Origin: Picocystis sp. L7
Taxonomy: Eukaryota > Chlorophyta > Picocystophyceae > Picocystales > Picocystaceae
Direction: 5' to 3'
Assembly: GCA_020975725.1 (NCBI GenBank)
Contig: QXJR01000028.1
Span: 310,001-374,000, forward strand
Length of the DNA: 64,000 bases
Part shown: positions 45,184 through 55,541 of the stretch, piece after piece
How positions within the stretch are numbered: position 1 is the first letter of the stretch
Layout: each line of letters starts with the position of its first letter
Notes under the pieces: model-generated
The model's database searches: none
Told to the model about the DNA's origin: nothing
The model's input: the letters and a program-made list of their open reading frames with translations, nothing else
Position numbers and translations under genes: made by a program

Positions 45184-48100
45184 ATGGCAAAAACAAGAAT
45201 CGATGGAGAAGTGGAGGCTCTGATCGGACTCCTCGAGATCCAAGCCCTCTACCATGAAGTTGACCTCAGCAGCACCTCGGAGGATAAAATATGGATTCAC
45301 CAACTTCACAAACACGTGCGAAAATGTGTGGAATCTTTTCAAACTGACTTCACAAAGATATCAGAAGAGTGCTCCACCCTCTGTGCTGATGTGATACGCC
45401 ACCTAACCTCGTTCCATTCCACTCATAAAAGGAAGAAGACAGGCCTGTTGAAATCCTTACTGCCGACTCATATTCCTATCCTTTCCGTAACAGAAGCAGT
45501 GAGTGCAGCAAAGGAAAGTGGAGGGATATGCAACAATTTGCTGCAGGCATGGGAGAACGGACCATCCATCCGCGCGTGTTCCGTTGATTCACGGTACCTC
45601 GAAGCCTTCCCCGGTTTCATGATAGGAAAAGTTCAATGCACGGAAGGTCGACATGGTAGTGGTACGTTTTTGTTCTCAGATGGCTCAGAGAAGGTTCCCA
45701 TCTCCTTCTTGGATCCACCCCCAAGACCCTCAGAATCTTGGGTGATGGTGGCTTCCTGGAATTGCGTGTCCGATGTCACAACTCATGCTTGTGTGCTGGA
45801 GGCCCATGGTGCATCTGTGTTGGCTGTAAATGCCAGAGAAGAGACGACGGAATATCCCAGCAATAAACGGCGGACTACACATACAATTGTTGGTTCACTT
45901 AGGAACGTAACAAGCGTTATACAGGTGAACAGAACCAAAGGGCAAAGTTTCTTTGTTGCCGAACTAGAGGGGATTGTCGTTGGGGAAAATGTGGAGCAAA
46001 ACAAAAGCCAATCCGGCGCAAAAACTCCACAGGAAGACATTCGGACGTTGAAAATCATGTTTATGGACAGATTAGACCTGCATCCTTTTTTGCTTAATCT
46101 CTTAGACGATGATGTAGAAGTAAAAGTAAAGGGTCTTGCCCTTTCCAAGCTGGTCAATCTTGGAGGCATGGAAGTATACCGTAGTACAAAAGCAACGGAT
46201 GTGGTCAATCTTAAGGTAGGTTTGCTCAGAAGCTTGCCACAGCCAACACTGACACGCCTTTTCCCCCAGCTGTCTAGTGATGAGCCTCTGCCGTCTCTCC
46301 TTGATTACATTTTGGGAGGTAATCATCAGGTCAAGGAATGCTCAGACGAGACATTTTCGTTCGTTGGTACTGTAACGGGCTACCATACAAGCCTAGCTTA
46401 TCTTGAGATTGATGACCTTGCATTGATTCTACTCACACACTTCCCAGGTCTGTCTTTGGCCGGTGTGCGAAAGGGATGCAGAGTGAGGTGCAACTCTGTA
46501 TATCCCTTGCGACAAGTATCTGGAGGGGAGGCGAGCTTGGTCGTTTTTGCTGCGGGGCCTCGTACGTCCTTTGCTGTGAAGGAGTTTTCCCCGCTAAAGA
46601 GCTTGCCACTTGACATATTAGTGCGGAGCTCAGCATACAAGCTGATACGGCAATCTTGCGAACGCTACTCTTTTGCTGCAGCATTGTGGCTCGTCAAGCT
46701 TATTGAATGGTTGGAGAAAAAAGGTTGCCTGCAAAAGCTTGCTGGTTGGACAATGGAAGGGTACATACCCTGTCATAAAAACATTCTGGTTGCTTTGTTG
46801 GAAGCTTATAGAGCATGTTGTGATCAGGCAGCAACTTTTTTTCAACACGCTAGGGCGGGTAAGGACGATCTTCTGGAGGAAGTGCTTCTGGGAAAAGTTT
46901 ACCATCTCCTTGAAGACAAAGCTGGCCGCACTCTGCCCTATCCAGCGGACTTCAACACTTTTCAATTGGCCATGGTACAGCACTGCCGTTCCAAAGTCAG
47001 TAGAAAGGAAGATTTTGCTTTACTAGGAGATGAGCTGCGGGGAACAAGTGGTTGCAAACTGGAACAGGGCGGTGTGTCACTCCACAAGTGCACAAGCAAG
47101 GAGTTTGGAGTTGCCTTTGTGGGATTTTTGCGTTGCCATCATGGAGCGTATTATCTCGAGGAGATGGTAAGTGAAATTACTTCTTGTGGTATGAGCGAAC
47201 TTCAAATTCGATTCAAGGAAGGTGATGGGCATGTCCACAGGTTCCACTTGGATCATCTGTATGCCATATTTGACTACGATGTTGTTGCAGAAGAATCGCA
47301 ACCGTCGTTGAACCTACATGAATCCAATTTCCATGTATTGGTTTCTATTGGCAATCTCAAGTGCATCATGTGGGATGAGGCAGCTTTCCATTTCGCTCAT
47401 CGGGTTGTTGAAAGTTTGCAGCATCTACTGCTGGTCCGGGTTATTCGCAAGTCTATCAATATGACTTCCATGAAGGGAAAGAAAAGGGTATGTTTATCTG
47501 GCGAGGTGCTCCCCGTTCGTCTCTCCACTGCAGACTGCAGACCAGGCGAAAAAGGCCATTTGAAACTACAGTATCATCCGGGGGCATGTCCCTTGACAAC
47601 AAGAGCCATGCTTCAAGGTGTGACTGGGGGTTCTAGAACTGTTTCGTACGAGTTCACGGAGGAACAACTCAGATGGCACCCAACAATATGCACAGGACTT
47701 TTATACTTCTTTCACGAAAACGGGGCACACAGAGCGACTTGTTCAAGCGATACAACGGCTACATTCTTTCATCCGTTTCGAATTGACATTGATCAGCAAG
47801 CCCAGACAGCTTCACGAGGGACTACCCCGGCGGTCTTGTCGTGCCCTTCCATCGCTTTGATACACCCAAAGGCGGTCCAAAAGAGCGCAGTCAGAGATGG
47901 AGCTGCCTCTGTTAGAGATATACTTCGTTTGGGTAAGTTGGGGGTTATGAAGGCTATAGACGAGCACCAATTCCAGTCAAGGAGTACCGGCTATCGTGAC
48001 ATGGTCAACTTTACAGGAGTGATTCTCTGTAAGCCTCGTTTCTCAAGGGGACAAGCAGAAAATAAATTAGACCTGGGGCACAGCTACATTGAACTCAGAT

Positions 48101-49122
48101 CATTACAGGGGTGGGACACCGTTGCACTTTATATTCATACGAACCACATAAAAATAGTTGAAGGAATTGAGCCTGGCTATGTTGTGACTGTATGTGGAGC
48201 AGAAAGAAATATGGGTGCTGGTCTCTCTATATATTGCCGAAGCACTGAATCCACACACATGGTTGTCAACCAGCGTGCGTATAAACAGATCGACCAAACA
48301 AACTCTCATCTCAAGTGGATTTACCCCTTTCAAGGTCCAACGGGGCCCTCACAGCAAGTGGACCAATGGCAAGCATTTCAAGAGTTATCTCTTATCCCTG
48401 ATCCACAGTCTTTAGACCTACGGTCCTACTGGACTCTCTGTAGGGTCAGTACGATTCGTGTGTTGGAGTTCTGCTGGAGCTGCACGCAACACCACCAGGA
48501 AGTTGAAAGCGCATGGAATGGCAACACCTTGTCAGACCGCCGGGAATGGCATCGAAGCTGTCACGGTGGAGATGACTGCCATTCCTCTCTCCAAGTCAAC
48601 AAATTTCGTGCATTTCTCGAAGATGGCACGGCATTGGTGGATTGCTATCTTGAGCAGCAACAAGCTTTTGCAATTCTTGGTATCAATCCTTCTTTCCAAG
48701 GGTCGAAAGGCTCCAGAATATGGCGGAAATTTACGAGCCTGGCACAGAAGTATGGAAGAGTCATCGTGACAAAGCAGGGGATGTACGAAGCTTCGGCTGG
48801 CTCATCCCCGTGGGAGGCCTATGGGGAGAGCAGGGACCCACTCCTCCGCGTGCCTCTGGCGGTTGAAGACCTCTTGGTTCTGGAGACATGCTTGCAGCAG
48901 GTTCAAGCCCAGCCCCCGTTTCTGGTTCATTATAGGCAGCAATTTCGCAAACATAAGCACGCACCTACTGGGAAATACCCATGGCAGCCTCTACTTTCGC
49001 AGCAAGAAGGAAAGCGAGAGATCCTCCAGCATGGTATGGCGAAGGTAAAAGTCCTTGGAGTACAGCAGTGTAGCCCTCTGGCTGTTGCACAAGATCTTCT
49101 AGTTGCCACTAATAAGAATTGA
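45184..49122 (+). CDS. CTC1: CTC1, large subunit of the CST telomere complex
   Basis: Intronless, 1,312 residues (Arabidopsis CTC1 is 1,274). Sequence similarity is weak, as usual for CTC1, but the C-terminal third fits: VNFTGVILCKPRF and a series of beta-rich OB-fold segments, then RSYWTLCRVSTIRVLEFCWSC, RSCHGGDDCH, VNKFRAFLEDGTALVDCYLE. This is the CTC1 C-terminal OB domain with its cysteine/histidine cluster (CxxC, then CHGGDDCH). With STN1 and TEN1, CTC1 binds single-stranded DNA, caps telomeres and recruits polymerase alpha-primase for C-strand fill-in. It sits head-to-head with MRE11, which also acts at telomeres. The stop is 46 bp from the next gene's stop. Confidence 0.85.
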   Translation: MAKTRIDGEVEALIGLLEIQALYHEVDLSSTSEDKIWIHQLHKHVRKCVESFQTDFTKISEECSTLCADVIRHLTSFHSTHKRKKTGLLKSLLPTHIPILSVTEAVSAAKESGGICNNLLQAWENGPSIRACSVDSRYLEAFPGFMIGKVQCTEGRHGSGTFLFSDGSEKVPISFLDPPPRPSESWVMVASWNCVSDVTTHACVLEAHGASVLAVNAREETTEYPSNKRRTTHTIVGSLRNVTSVIQVNRTKGQSFFVAELEGIVVGENVEQNKSQSGAKTPQEDIRTLKIMFMDRLDLHPFLLNLLDDDVEVKVKGLALSKLVNLGGMEVYRSTKATDVVNLKVGLLRSLPQPTLTRLFPQLSSDEPLPSLLDYILGGNHQVKECSDETFSFVGTVTGYHTSLAYLEIDDLALILLTHFPGLSLAGVRKGCRVRCNSVYPLRQVSGGEASLVVFAAGPRTSFAVKEFSPLKSLPLDILVRSSAYKLIRQSCERYSFAAALWLVKLIEWLEKKGCLQKLAGWTMEGYIPCHKNILVALLEAYRACCDQAATFFQHARAGKDDLLEEVLLGKVYHLLEDKAGRTLPYPADFNTFQLAMVQHCRSKVSRKEDFALLGDELRGTSGCKLEQGGVSLHKCTSKEFGVAFVGFLRCHHGAYYLEEMVSEITSCGMSELQIRFKEGDGHVHRFHLDHLYAIFDYDVVAEESQPSLNLHESNFHVLVSIGNLKCIMWDEAAFHFAHRVVESLQHLLLVRVIRKSINMTSMKGKKRVCLSGEVLPVRLSTADCRPGEKGHLKLQYHPGACPLTTRAMLQGVTGGSRTVSYEFTEEQLRWHPTICTGLLYFFHENGAHRATCSSDTTATFFHPFRIDIDQQAQTASRGTTPAVLSCPSIALIHPKAVQKSAVRDGAASVRDILRLGKLGVMKAIDEHQFQSRSTGYRDMVNFTGVILCKPRFSRGQAENKLDLGHSYIELRSLQGWDTVALYIHTNHIKIVEGIEPGYVVTVCGAERNMGAGLSIYCRSTESTHMVVNQRAYKQIDQTNSHLKWIYPFQGPTGPSQQVDQWQAFQELSLIPDPQSLDLRSYWTLCRVSTIRVLEFCWSCTQHHQEVESAWNGNTLSDRREWHRSCHGGDDCHSSLQVNKFRAFLEDGTALVDCYLEQQQAFAILGINPSFQGSKGSRIWRKFTSLAQKYGRVIVTKQGMYEASAGSSPWEAYGESRDPLLRVPLAVEDLLVLETCLQQVQAQPPFLVHYRQQFRKHKHAPTGKYPWQPLLSQQEGKREILQHGMAKVKVLGVQQCSPLAVAQDLLVATNKN

Positions 49123-49168
49123 AGGCATACCCAGTTCTTCACCAATGCCAGCTGTTGGTGGCAGGCTT

Positions 49169-50325
49169 TTACTTCGGAATGGGCAGCAAGAGCCTTGTAT
49201 TTTTTTTATACTCTTGATACTCTCTGAGGTTTCCCCACTTAGCATCTGCAGCTTCTTCCAACAGGGGCACACCACTCACTTTGCACAACAGAAACGTCAC
49301 GAACAGGGGGCTAGCCAAGGCAATAGCTCCAAGTCCATTGCTTGGAAGGGATGAGAGTGAGGACATCCAAATTCCGTACCAGAGCACCATTTCTCCAAAG
49401 TAGTTGGGGTGCCGACTGTGCTTCCACAGACCCGTACGAATAAATTTGTCCTTGCCAGAGGGTGCCTGTCTGAACCTCAACTTTTGATAGTCAGCAGTAG
49501 ATTCAATCAAGAATCCCATTGCCCATAGTATGAAACCTGCAAACGCCATACAGGAACGTCAGTCAGAGCTTGCACACAAGCATCTCCTTGGGGCAAATAA
49601 CTTTGATAAATTTGTTTGCAGTTGTCTGAACCGAGCGTAACTTCATCTACGGGCGGAAATTCGACTGCACTCTATGTATGCCACACCCTTTGGAGCTTCT
49701 CAGCTTTTCTGTGCTGGAAGTATAGCCGATTGCATCATCTGTATAGGGTGGCATGCCAGTTTTGCGAGACGTCGCGGTCGCTCGTGCACTCACCTAAAGC
49801 ATCTGTGAAGGTCCATCCGGACTTGACTCCTTGGGTTTGGACGAGGAGAAGAGGAAGTGCGGTGACAAACACCCAGACGCCTTGCATGGACCAGTAGACG
49901 AGGAATTTGAGTGGGTTTTTCTTGGCATCATCAAATCGGCTGTCTCCACCTGTTCGGAACACACGTGCGACCAAGAAGGTCCCAAGACGTACCGCCCAGG
50001 TGCCAACCATTCCTGCGAGCAGCTTGGCTTTTGGGTTCTTCTTGGCAGCTGCGAACTGGGTACCTTGCACGGACAAGGCCAGGAAGGATCCCGTCCCCAA
50101 GAGATCGAAGAGCTTCTCCGTCTTCAAGGTCGAGGAGACCAGCCATCCGACGCCTTGGATGGCCAGGTCCAGCGCCAAGGACGCCATTAGACCTTGGTGC
50201 GCCATGGTCGTGGCCATAACCTTCCTTCCACGCGTACGTCTGGCTTTTTTCGACGCACGCGGAGGACGGGATCCGCTTCTGAGGGACGCCGACCGATGCC
50301 CCCTCGGGATGCCTCCGACGAACAT
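49169..50325 (-). CDS. DUF1295 / steroid 5-alpha-reductase-like membrane protein, two exons
   Basis: Exon 1 (49794-50325) and exon 2 (49169-49536) join across a 257-bp intron (TTAG|gtgagt ... ttgcag|GT), phase 1; 299 residues. The junction gives TDALGFILWAMGFLIESTADYQKLRFR, and exon 2 continues FIRTGLWKHSRHPNYFGEMVLWYGIW, the hallmark of DUF1295 proteins (related to isoprenylcysteine methyltransferases and 5-alpha reductases). Several hydrophobic helices are visible (LLAGMVGTWAVRLGTFLV, FLVYWSMQGVWVFVTALPLL, LGAIALASPLFVTFLL). It is an integral membrane protein; the substrate is not known. The chosen start MFVGGIPRGHRSASLR would give a basic, serine-rich leader, perhaps a plastid transit peptide; ATG 50535 is an alternative. 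Confidence 0.88.
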
Positions 50326-51493
50326 GGTCACGTCTGCGTCTCTGGTCCGACTGGGGCACCCTGGTCCCACGAAAGGAGCTGGGTCAAAAAGGAAAGGCTT
50401 GATCGGGGGAAAGGCTCCAATCCATCGGGACACAGACCGAAGGGAACTGTGGTACGTTCCGCCATGCAACCTCGAACAACAGAACCAAATAGCGAGTGGA
50501 CGTGGAACCATGGCACAGACAAACGATCCATCCACGTAGACCGTCCTTCCGGACGAGGTTCCGATGCGAGGTTCGTGCTTTGGTGGAATATCTCGTGGCA
50601 GACCCCGGAGGTTTCCCCATCATTCAAAGCGTGCGGATGTTCCTTCTAATTGAAACGCCAAACAAACAAAATGGGAGACGGTAACCAATTTGGATGATGC
50701 GGCTGAGACCACCCATGAGCTTTCGGATTCTCACACACCCGGTCACTCGAGATAGGACGCACAATGAAGGTGAAGATCTGATACGTGCATGCTTGCAACT
50801 CTCTGTAAATCACCGAGAAGTAGATTCGATGGTGTCCCACGATCGCCATTTAGAGGAATTGGCTCTGCTCCTTCCCAACCAAAGAAGCGCACAACCTATA
50901 CAAACAACAATGCGGCATTACATGTGGCGCACGAGGAAGTGCGAAATTGGCATCGTGCCGTCCATGGGTTGGGCCACGGTTTAGAATTCTTGGATTGCAT
51001 AAGACTTCGATTCTATGTACAACGAGAACGCCACGGAGAATGCACGAAAGCATCGTCGCCCATGGATGAGCTTCAGGCTGACGGTGTTTTGGCAAAGAAA
51101 TCTGCAATAGTCGTGCAACCATGTGCTCCTATGCAACTTTCCTCCTCTCGCGATCGAATCTCGGCGTATTGCGTTCCTAGCCGAGCTTTTCGTCCATTGC
51201 TTCTTCCGTTCCGACGTATGAACAATCTCTCGTGGAAAAGCGTGTCACCGGATACGACTGAACACGAGGCGTTGCAAGTTCTTGTTCCCGTTCGAACGGA
51301 CATCGTTTCGTTTCCTTCCGTCTTCCCTTCGCATCCCAAGTTGGTCTTCGGTTGAAGGCACGTCGGAAGGGGGTGGTTGGAGAGTGCTACAGGGGCGGGA
51401 TGGTGTCGTTGGTGGAGTGGGACGAGACCAGAGGAAAACGAGGGAGGTTCGCGAAGCCGACGAAGGGAACGCACAAGTCCAAGAAGGAAAGGA
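50326..51493. other. Divergent upstream region of DUF1295 gene and complex III subunit
   Basis: 1.17 kb, no gene recognised. The part next to 51494 is purine-rich. Confidence 0.5.
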
Positions 51494-51759
51494 ATGCAGG
51501 CGAACTTGAGGAAGATTCTCGGGAAGGCCAAGATTCCCACGGTCACAGACGTCAAAGCGGCGGCCAGCTGGGGAGCGACGGCAGGGATCGGCGCGTTGTA
51601 CTTCGTCCAGGTACGCTGTTGTCGAGCATCCCGTCGGCGGTAGACCAAGTCGCAGTTCTGTATCATCTGACGTGGTCTCGTGCGCTCCTCTGATGGAATG
51701 GTGGGATACAGCCGTGGTCCTTCCTTCGAAGTATGGCCTTCGGGGAGGAGGAGTCTTGA
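51494..51759 (+). CDS. Cytochrome bc1 complex small subunit (QCR10 / 6.7 kDa type), two exons
   Basis: A 54-residue protein split by a 101-bp intron: exon 1 51494-51610 (MQANLRKILGKAKIPTVTDV, then KAAASWGATAGIGALYFVQ), exon 2 51712-51759 (PWSFLRSMAFGEEES, stop TGA). Junction CAG|gtacgc ... tacag|CCG, phase 0. This follows the plant ubiquinol-cytochrome c reductase 6.7-kDa subunit: a short basic start, KIP, an alanine-rich AAASGW segment forming one transmembrane helix, VQP and a short aromatic tail. It would sit in complex III of the mitochondrial inner membrane near the Rieske protein. Very small size limits certainty, but motif order, intron phase and length all agree. Confidence 0.8.
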
Positions 51760-53777
51760 GCGTCGAGAGTCTGGCTTGGGAATGAGGGTTGGAGTACTTC
51801 CAGGGACGGAAGCTCGCTTCGGGAGCAGTTCATGCAGAACATGCTGGCACGTGTATGATCCCGAACCCGCGGTAATCAAACTCTCCTTTTCGTTTTGACA
51901 TCGAAGACGTCTTCTCCGACAGTCTCTCATTCAAACAGGGACTCTTGCGGTGTATTCAAGCCGACTCGAAATCTTGCCTCACATTCGACCACGCAAGGGA
52001 TAGGATGCCAATTGCATGGAACGCACTCATTTGTTCAGATCTGCGAAGTATCAAAGACGCATGTTTCACCGTTCGTGCCGTCCACATTCGACCAATTGGA
52101 GCAACGTTCTGCAAAACTGCCTATCACCACCTCGAGTCACGATTTATTTCCAACTTGGGAATGTGCACGAGCTTGCGTGCAGTTATCCAACCGTGTCCGC
52201 AAATGAAAGAATTGATAATGTCGAGGTTTAGCCGTCTTTTCTCTTCGTTTCAACATATCTTCGCATAATTCACTTGTTATTGCCGTGGATGAGCAAGTAC
52301 ACATCTTGCACGGTGAGTGGTAATTGGAAAATGTACCAAGCCACGGTGGTAATGCGCGCATGTGCAAGACCACATCGTAAATTTTGTGCCTACGCTTGAT
52401 GGACACTCTGCATGCTTAACCTCCATGTGTGAGAGTTTTAAACGATCGTCGTCCTACCATTTCCTTGGAACTTGCACGCATATGCTTCAAGTCCAAGTAC
52501 TCACCAAGAAGTGTTAAGTCCCCTCGTTGGTGATGCGCTTGTAGTATAACTTGGCCACCATGGTGGGTGCGCTGCTTCTAGACTTAAAGATCCTACGAGG
52601 CATGTGAGAGAATTTTTCGGAAAGATGAAAGAAGAGAACGTACACGGTATGGATCTCTAATCGCAACGCCATGTGTGCTTGGTGAATTTCCCACGATAGA
52701 AATGCAGGCACCTTGGAGAAGGTAAAGGCCAACCAAACATGCTACACGCAGGCCAATTTGCACCCTTTCAACGGGAGGCATGGAAGTGAATGCGCACTAG
52801 AACATTTCTCGTGGTAGCTCTAGGAATCATGAGGCGAAATGCCTTCGATGTCGAGCTTTCCAATGAAGCACGTAGAATTCTCCGAAGGGGATGCTTTGAA
52901 GCCATTGTTAATTTTTATGCACACGCAAAAATTCCAAGCAAATTATATTGCATGTTAGCATTTGTACTGGATAATGTGAAGAGCATGAATCTCATCACTC
53001 CGAATGAAATCAAGTACGATAACAAGGCCCGTCTTCGATAAAGGGTGCGATTTGTGCCACTCTATTGCGTTCTTTCGACCAACTTTTCAAGTTGCAACCT
53101 CCACAGATAATTTGGGAGAACCATGCGGGCTTGAGCACATCCTTCACCGTAATTGGGAGCCTTCTTTCCCTCACATGTTTGCGCCACCCTCGGAGAACTT
53201 GATTTTCGTGATTAAGCCTTACCCTTTCTGCTTGTAGCCTACGTTGCATGATGGAGGTGCCTTCTTAGCCTTCCACGTTCATCCTTTCCATCGCAAGCAC
53301 ACACGGGTTCTCAAATTTTCTTGGCAAGATGAACATGGCTGGACGGCAATACAATTCACTTTGAAGACGAGAGCTTGCACGTTAGAGTGAATGGGGAATA
53401 CAAGAGCATGCTTGGTCGTTTGAAGAAAATAATGCGTAATCATGCTTGAAACTACAAGGCCTACAAGATGATTTCAGGTATGAGGGATAAGAACACCATC
53501 GTGACAACACGCCCTACCCACTGTTGCATGGTATGTTTCCTACAAGCGGGTGCATATACCAATCAAGGTCCGCAATGGACTCTGGGGGTTTTGTATCATG
53601 AGCATTGCCCGCAGCTCGATGCTACATTGACAGGACTTGCAAAAATAGAGACAGACAGGCATTTGAGAGACAGTGGAAACAAATACTCTTATTTAAAACG
53701 TTCGAAGAACCAGTCCAATAGTGAGCTATAGGGGGTGTGCAGTCATCCATAAGAAGTAGGTCAACCAACAGGTGTTC
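51760..53777. other. Gene-poor stretch
   Basis: Two kilobases between the complex III subunit and the STN7 3' end. I see only short, overlapping frames, no repeats long enough to notice, and no RNA gene. Confidence 0.5.
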
Positions 53778-55541
53778 TTAACGCTGGCGGAACAAAACGC
53801 GGCTGAGCGCACTGCCAAGGTCGTTAGCAACTGTGTCCAATCCTTCCTCTCCAACTTCAGTCATTGCTTTCCTCCTCTCCCGCCACCAAAGCTGCGTGGA
53901 AGAGCGTCTCCTGGCAGATTCCTTTTTCCTTGTCGTGTAACCCAGATCGTCCAATTGAGCTTCTGTGAATCCTCCAACTTTAGATGTACCGCTCTTGGCC
54001 ATGTTGTCAAATAGGAATTGTCCCATTTCAGATTCCAAGCTTTGGGAAGCAAGGTCATCCACTGACCCAAGAAGCTGGGCGACTTTTTCTGCTAGCGGAT
54101 CCGGCTCTTCAACTTTCTTTTCAGCGAAAAAGTCGGATTTCAAGCACTTGGCCACACTGATACGCTTCCTTGGCTTCCTCTCCATCATCTGCTTCAAAAG
54201 AGTCCACCCTGCCTGCCTATCTAGATCCAGAACCTCAAATCCAGGTGCAATTAGTCGTCCTCCACGCAGCATCGACTTCTTTCGCCACGCCTCCAAGTCA
54301 TAGTCTAGATTTTTCAGCTGTCTATTGAAAGAAATCAGGTTTCCATCTGTCTTCACAAAAGGAAAGGACATCTGGAAAAAAATGGCCCCCACCGAGTACA
54401 TATCAAATCGATCTGGTAGATTCAAGGTCCAAAGTACTGGCGACAGGAAAGCTGCAACCGGGGCAGGAGGAGCCACGGGGGTTTGGGTGCTCATAATGAA
54501 TTTCTCTGGGGCGGCATATCTAGGATCCAACAAAAACTCTCTAGGTATGTAATTGATCCCCACACGAAGATCAGCGGCAGCACCTAAATCTATCAATTTT
54601 ACCTCGCCGTCCTCTGTCACTATCAAATTTTGTGGTTTGATATCTCGATGGACAATCCCTATTGCGTGGAGCCTAGCCACAGCCTCCAAGATCTTTCTAA
54701 GAACAACCTTGATTGTCTCCAGACGACGCTCGGGTCCTTTTGGAAGATCAAGTTCATCACCGAACATCCGCTGCTCTAGGTTGTACGGGAAGTCCTTCTT
54801 TGAGATAAAGTCTGCCAGAGTCTTGTCCCCCTCGTACTTCCAGACCAGCCATACTTCTCGCGTTCCACTTCGCCCGAAGATGTCCGGCTTACTTTTTCTC
54901 GAGTTCGGTAGCACTTCGAAGGAATCGTAGAATTGCGCACATGTTCCAGGAATAGCTCTTTCCACACGTTCATTCATCCAAGTCTCTGCTTCCCCGAACT
55001 CTTTGGCCTTCTTGACCACCACGCGCTCCCCGCCCATCTTTCCGGTTCCCACTGTGGCTTCGTACACTTCGCCAAACGCACCCGTTCCGATTCTCTTCCC
55101 TATTTTCAAATCTGAAGGTCGGAGTTTTCGACTTTTCATCCTGCTCCATGGTGCAATCAAGTAGTAATCCACTGCACCCACCAGCACACCGGGCTTGGCT
55201 TGGAGGTAGGCGAGCACAGCAAGTGCGATTCCAATGGCTTGTGGCGAGATTCCTTGCGTCTCTCGGCGAAGCACGGGATCCAGGGAGCTCCGATACACTT
55301 GATCTCCGCAGTTCTGCACCGTGCAAGGCAGCCCGATGCCTGTGGCCATCGGCACGTGGTGCATTCCCGCTTGGACCAGGACGTCCGTGGACCTCCACGC
55401 CTCGTGCATCGCCTCTCGGAGCACGTGGGGGTCGGCACGCACCTTCACCCGACCACGTGGTGCCTTGGACGTCTTCCTTCGTCCTCCTTCGCCGTCACGG
55501 ACATGGCTGGTGCGTGTCGAATGCAGCGGTTTCGTGGCCAT
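53778..55541 (-). CDS. STN7: STN7/Stt7-type thylakoid protein kinase
   Basis: Intronless, 587 residues from ATG 55541 (Arabidopsis STN7 is 562). The leader MATKPLHSTRTSHVRD is Ser/Thr/Arg-rich like a transit peptide. GLPCTVQNCGDQVYRSSL carries the lumenal redox pair (Cys73, Cys78, spacing as in STN7), then a membrane helix at about 101-130. Kinase motifs are IGTGAFGEVY, VVVKKAKEFGEAETWMNERV, VHRDIKPQN, IDLGAAADLRVGINYIPREF and DPRYAAPEKFIMSTQTP; these separate it from STN8. STN7 phosphorylates LHCII for state transitions, driven by the plastoquinone pool and cytochrome b6f. An in-frame ATG at 55841 exists, but a TATA-like CCTTTTATTG abuts it (55829-55838), favouring the inner start. Confidence 0.95.
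   Translation of the reverse strand: MATKPLHSTRTSHVRDGEGGRRKTSKAPRGRVKVRADPHVLREAMHEAWRSTDVLVQAGMHHVPMATGIGLPCTVQNCGDQVYRSSLDPVLRRETQGISPQAIGIALAVLAYLQAKPGVLVGAVDYYLIAPWSRMKSRKLRPSDLKIGKRIGTGAFGEVYEATVGTGKMGGERVVVKKAKEFGEAETWMNERVERAIPGTCAQFYDSFEVLPNSRKSKPDIFGRSGTREVWLVWKYEGDKTLADFISKKDFPYNLEQRMFGDELDLPKGPERRLETIKVVLRKILEAVARLHAIGIVHRDIKPQNLIVTEDGEVKLIDLGAAADLRVGINYIPREFLLDPRYAAPEKFIMSTQTPVAPPAPVAAFLSPVLWTLNLPDRFDMYSVGAIFFQMSFPFVKTDGNLISFNRQLKNLDYDLEAWRKKSMLRGGRLIAPGFEVLDLDRQAGWTLLKQMMERKPRKRISVAKCLKSDFFAEKKVEEPDPLAEKVAQLLGSVDDLASQSLESEMGQFLFDNMAKSGTSKVGGFTEAQLDDLGYTTRKKESARRRSSTQLWWRERRKAMTEVGEEGLDTVANDLGSALSRVLFRQR

Noticed and set aside
51760-53777. Decayed transposon or extra gene in the gene-poor stretch
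   Set aside because: No terminal repeats, transposase or reverse-transcriptase motifs and no splice-compatible exons could be seen.
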